From the NCBI GenBank assembly GCA_002422315.1, contig DIUJ01000019.1, positions 1,160 through 65,159 on the forward strand: 64,000 nt of DNA, read 5' to 3'. This stretch comes from Bacteroidetes bacterium UBA6161 (GTDB taxonomy: Bacteria; Bacteroidota; Bacteroidia; NS11-12g; UBA955). Position numbers and translations under genes: made by a program. Positions within the stretch are counted from its first letter, which is position 1; each line of letters opens with the position of its first letter. A model generated the notes under the pieces. It was not told the DNA's origin. It saw only the letters and a program-made list of their open reading frames with translations, and made no database searches. This document shows, piece after piece, positions 61,616 through 64,000 of this stretch.

Positions 61616-63169
61616 ATGAAAAAATATTTCTTTACATTACTCGTTGCTTTAGCTACATTCAGTGCATGTGCACAAAAAGGGGCAGAAAAAGAAACCCAAG
61701 AAATAATCAAGCCTGGATTTAATTTCACTATTAAAATCAAGGATTTCGGTGCTAATATTCCAATAATTCTGGGGAATTACATGGGAGATAAACATTATGT
61801 TAGAGATACTGCTTTTACCAATAATTCAGGCGAAGCAACGTTCAAGGGCGATACCTCTTTAGAAAGAGGGATTTATTTTATATTACTTCCCAATATGACA
61901 TATTTTGAAGTAGTAATTTCAAATAACAACCACTTTTACATAGAAACAGACACCACTGGTGGGGATTATTACGCTAAAATGGTAGTAAAAGGCTCTTACG
62001 AAAACCAAAAATACCTAGAATACAATAAATTTATAGTAGAAAGAGGTACCAAAAGAGCAGAAACAGATGCTAAAATGAGGGAATTGGCAGCGGCCAACAA
62101 ACAAAATACACCGGAATGGGAAAAACTAAAAAGCCAAGCCCAAGCCCAAGACCTTGAACTTAGAAACTACAAAAAAGAATATATTGTAAAATACCCAAAA
62201 CATCTGTTGGCAAACATATTAAACATGATGGAAGATGTAGACATTCCAGAAGCACCAGCCGAAATTGCTGAAAGTGAAAAAAGAAATTGGCAATACAACT
62301 ACTACAAATCACATTATTGGGACAACGTAAATTTTAGTGAAACAGGTTTATCTAGATCCCCTGGTGGAATTTTACAAAAAGTTACGGACCGTTTTTTCGA
62401 TAAAGTAATTTCTCAAGAACCAGATTCTATTTCACTTTATGCCGACAAAGTAATAGGCTTGTCAACAGGCAATAAAGAATTAGAAAGATACTTTATTTGG
62501 TATTTAACCCTTAAATATGAAACTTCTAAGGTAATGTGCCACGATGCTGTGTTTGTGCACATGGCAAAAGAATACTATTGTAAAGGCAGAGCTTTTTGGA
62601 CAGATACCTCTGTGATAAATAGCATTTGTAAAAAAGCTGAAAAACTAAGTTATACCCTTTGTAATGCCAAAGCCCCAGACTTGAGAATGGCAGACACAAA
62701 AGAAAAATACCATAATTTATACGATATAAAAACACCTTTCACCATTTTATTCTTTTGGGACCCAACATGTGGACATTGCAAAAAAGTAATACCAATATTA
62801 AATGAATTATCGAAAAAATACAAAGACACAATATCTATATATGCGGTTGGTGCTGAAAGCAAATTCGAAGAATGGGAAAAATACATTCAAGGCCATCCTG
62901 AACTAAGCCACTGGAAAAATGTAAACAAAACAGACAGATATTGGCCATGGCCCATAAACAAACAAAACTATGATATCATAGCAAACCCGGTAATTTTCTT
63001 GTTAGATAAAGACAAAAACATACTTGCGAAAAAAATAGATGAAAACAAACTAGAAGAATTCATTATTTTTATGATGGGCAATAAAGGCCTATTAAGTTCG
63101 GAAGAAGCCGATAGAAGAATATTAGAAGTAAGGGCAAAAGCCAAACCAGAATCTGAAGAAGAACACTAA
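61616..63169 (+). CDS. TlpA-like thioredoxin-fold lipoprotein
   Basis: 517 residues from the ATG at 61616; an ATG at 61580 would add 12 residues ahead of the signal. The lipobox is FSAC. An N-terminal DUF4369-like beta domain (about 30-130) and a helical DUF5106-like region are followed by a thioredoxin domain with FWDPTCGHCKKVIPIL at about 377. This architecture occurs in periplasmic thiol-disulfide proteins of Bacteroidota. Physiological partner unknown. Confidence 0.88.
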   Translation: MKKYFFTLLVALATFSACAQKGAEKETQEIIKPGFNFTIKIKDFGANIPIILGNYMGDKHYVRDTAFTNNSGEATFKGDTSLERGIYFILLPNMTYFEVVISNNNHFYIETDTTGGDYYAKMVVKGSYENQKYLEYNKFIVERGTKRAETDAKMRELAAANKQNTPEWEKLKSQAQAQDLELRNYKKEYIVKYPKHLLANILNMMEDVDIPEAPAEIAESEKRNWQYNYYKSHYWDNVNFSETGLSRSPGGILQKVTDRFFDKVISQEPDSISLYADKVIGLSTGNKELERYFIWYLTLKYETSKVMCHDAVFVHMAKEYYCKGRAFWTDTSVINSICKKAEKLSYTLCNAKAPDLRMADTKEKYHNLYDIKTPFTILFFWDPTCGHCKKVIPILNELSKKYKDTISIYAVGAESKFEEWEKYIQGHPELSHWKNVNKTDRYWPWPINKQNYDIIANPVIFLLDKDKNILAKKIDENKLEEFIIFMMGNKGLLSSEEADRRILEVRAKAKPESEEEH

Positions 63170-63191
63170 AAAACAAGAAGATTCAAACCTT

Positions 63192-63220
63192 AAAGCCTAG
63201 ATTTTATCTAGGCTTTATTT
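63192..63220 (+). terminator. terminator of the TlpA-like gene
   Basis: Ten-base stem AAAGCCTAGA (63192-63201) with TCTAGGCTTT (63207-63216), followed by a T-rich stretch. Confidence 0.75.
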
Positions 63221-63267
63221 TTGAAAAAAAATAAAATCCTCTATATTGCCAACCAAAATAAGTTGAA

Positions 63268-63834
63268 ATGTTTGACCTTAAAGAAATCCTAACCATATCC
63301 TTTACGCTATTTGCAGTAATAGATATAATTGGTTCCATACCCGTAATTATAACTCTTCGAGAAAAGTTGGGTCATGTTCAAAGCGAAATTGCAACATTTG
63401 TTGCAGGATTGTTAATGCTAACTTTTTTATTTGTAGGTGAAAAATTCCTAGGTTTACTTGGAGTAGATTTAAGTTCATTTGCTATGGCAGGTTCTATCGT
63501 TATTTTTATAATTGGCTTAGAAATGGTATTGGGGCGCGAATTTTTCAAAAACGACGCCGATGCTAAAACAGGAAGTATTGTTCCTATAGCTTTCCCTATA
63601 ATTGCCGGTTCTGGCACACTCACTACTATTATGTCGTTAAATGCAGACTTTGAGTTTTACAACATATTAGCAGGTATACTTATTAATTTAATAGTGGTTT
63701 ATATCGTTCTCAAATCAACAAATAGAATTGAAAAAGCACTTGGAAAAGGAGGGCTTATGGTACTTAGGAAATTCTTTGGAGTAATTTTACTTGCTATTGC
63801 TATGAAAATATTCAAAGCTAATTTCAATCTATAA
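63268..63834 (+). CDS. MarC family inner-membrane protein
   Basis: 188 residues with six membrane helices. FAVIDIIGSIPVIITL at the start of helix 1 and the later FPIIAGSGTLTTIMSL are the paired family motifs, as in MarC and the NAAT proteins. MarC was once tied to antibiotic resistance but has no proven substrate. Monocistronic. Confidence 0.92.
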   Translation: MFDLKEILTISFTLFAVIDIIGSIPVIITLREKLGHVQSEIATFVAGLLMLTFLFVGEKFLGLLGVDLSSFAMAGSIVIFIIGLEMVLGREFFKNDADAKTGSIVPIAFPIIAGSGTLTTIMSLNADFEFYNILAGILINLIVVYIVLKSTNRIEKALGKGGLMVLRKFFGVILLAIAMKIFKANFNL

Positions 63835-63917
63835 GCCTTGTGTTGGAAAAATGAGTAAAACTACAATTCGCAAAAAACTAAATTCGCAAACTTAATAGAA
63901 CAAAAAACTTAAATATT

Positions 63918-64000
63918 ATGGAAATAACAGGAAAATTATTTAAAGTAATGCCTATGCAAAGCGGCACGGGTAAAAACGGGGAATGGCGTAAACAAGACTT
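63918..64000 (+). CDS. DUF3127 protein, N-terminal part only
   Basis: 27 codons before the window ends, starting MEITGKLFKVMPMQSGTGKN. This is the N-terminal sequence of DUF3127 proteins, small single-strand-binding-like proteins of Bacteroidota whose function is not established. The frame is open at position 64000. Confidence 0.7.
   Translation, partial: MEITGKLFKVMPMQSGTGKNGEWRKQD

Overview
The window is a chromosomal segment of a low-GC member of the Bacteroidota. Four things support this. Six proteins carry type IX secretion (T9SS) C-terminal sorting domains. There are many -7 promoter boxes of the Bacteroidota type TAnnTTTG, often with TTG or TTTG about 19-23 bp upstream. Recognisable Shine-Dalgarno sequences are largely absent. 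Housekeeping gene orders are typical of the phylum (miaB / sigma-54 activator / lptE / TPR / secG next to groESL, and rsh / fur-family / purA). I cannot assign a class from the sequence.

Layout. 1-6149: tRNA-Ser cut by the window edge, then an operon of a double AAA+ ATPase, a glycosyltransferase, rsmG and nnr. 6198-10651: a small membrane protein and a giant beta-helix/PKD T9SS protein. 10816-15752: ferritin, ArsC-like reductase, gamma-carbonic anhydrase, divergent hutI, a T9SS-tagged di-heme peroxidase and an outer-membrane barrel protein. 15810-18700 is an accessory island. It holds two ~260-bp diverged direct repeats, a PemK/MazF-like toxin gene broken by an in-frame stop with its upstream partner, and a lone lipoprotein gene bounded by oppositely oriented GTTAGCGG / CCGCTAAC octamers. 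18737-24331: membrane protein, rsmI, lnt, a ParDE-like toxin-antitoxin pair, rplU-rpmA, rlmH and an OmpA-family lipoprotein. 24483-29898: tRNA-Leu(CAA), an orphan anchored protein, and a three-gene cluster resembling hmuY/hmuR haem uptake with a second HmuY-like protein that carries a T9SS tag. 30053-36897: an ECF sigma factor, an anti-sigma-like protein ending in a T9SS type B domain, and a 1634-residue type B adhesin. 37000-43058: YbjN-like, sucD, a tandem universal stress protein, rpsU, acyl-CoA dehydrogenase, a ComEA-like HhH protein and dprA. 43184-52095: secG / TPR / lptE / sigma-54 activator / miaB, an Omp28-like T9SS protein and groESL. 52297-64000: tig, tRNA-Leu(UAG), rsh, a fur-family gene, purA, fumC, an operon of BaiN-like flavoprotein / AhpD-like / alkyltransferase-like genes, a TlpA-like lipoprotein, marC and the start of a DUF3127 gene.

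Most of the window is ordinary core genome. The most noteworthy signals are: (i) a recurrent promoter geometry in which the -7 box ends exactly 4 nt before the start codon at six genes, implying leaderless mRNAs, including one divergent pair whose -7 box contains the neighbour's ATG; (ii) the cassette-like island at 15.8-18.7 kb; (iii) the ECF sigma / anti-sigma / T9SS type B module; (iv) a HmuY-HmuR-HmuY-like locus with a T9SS-tagged member; (v) a duplicated uncharacterised N-terminal domain on the double AAA+ ATPase.
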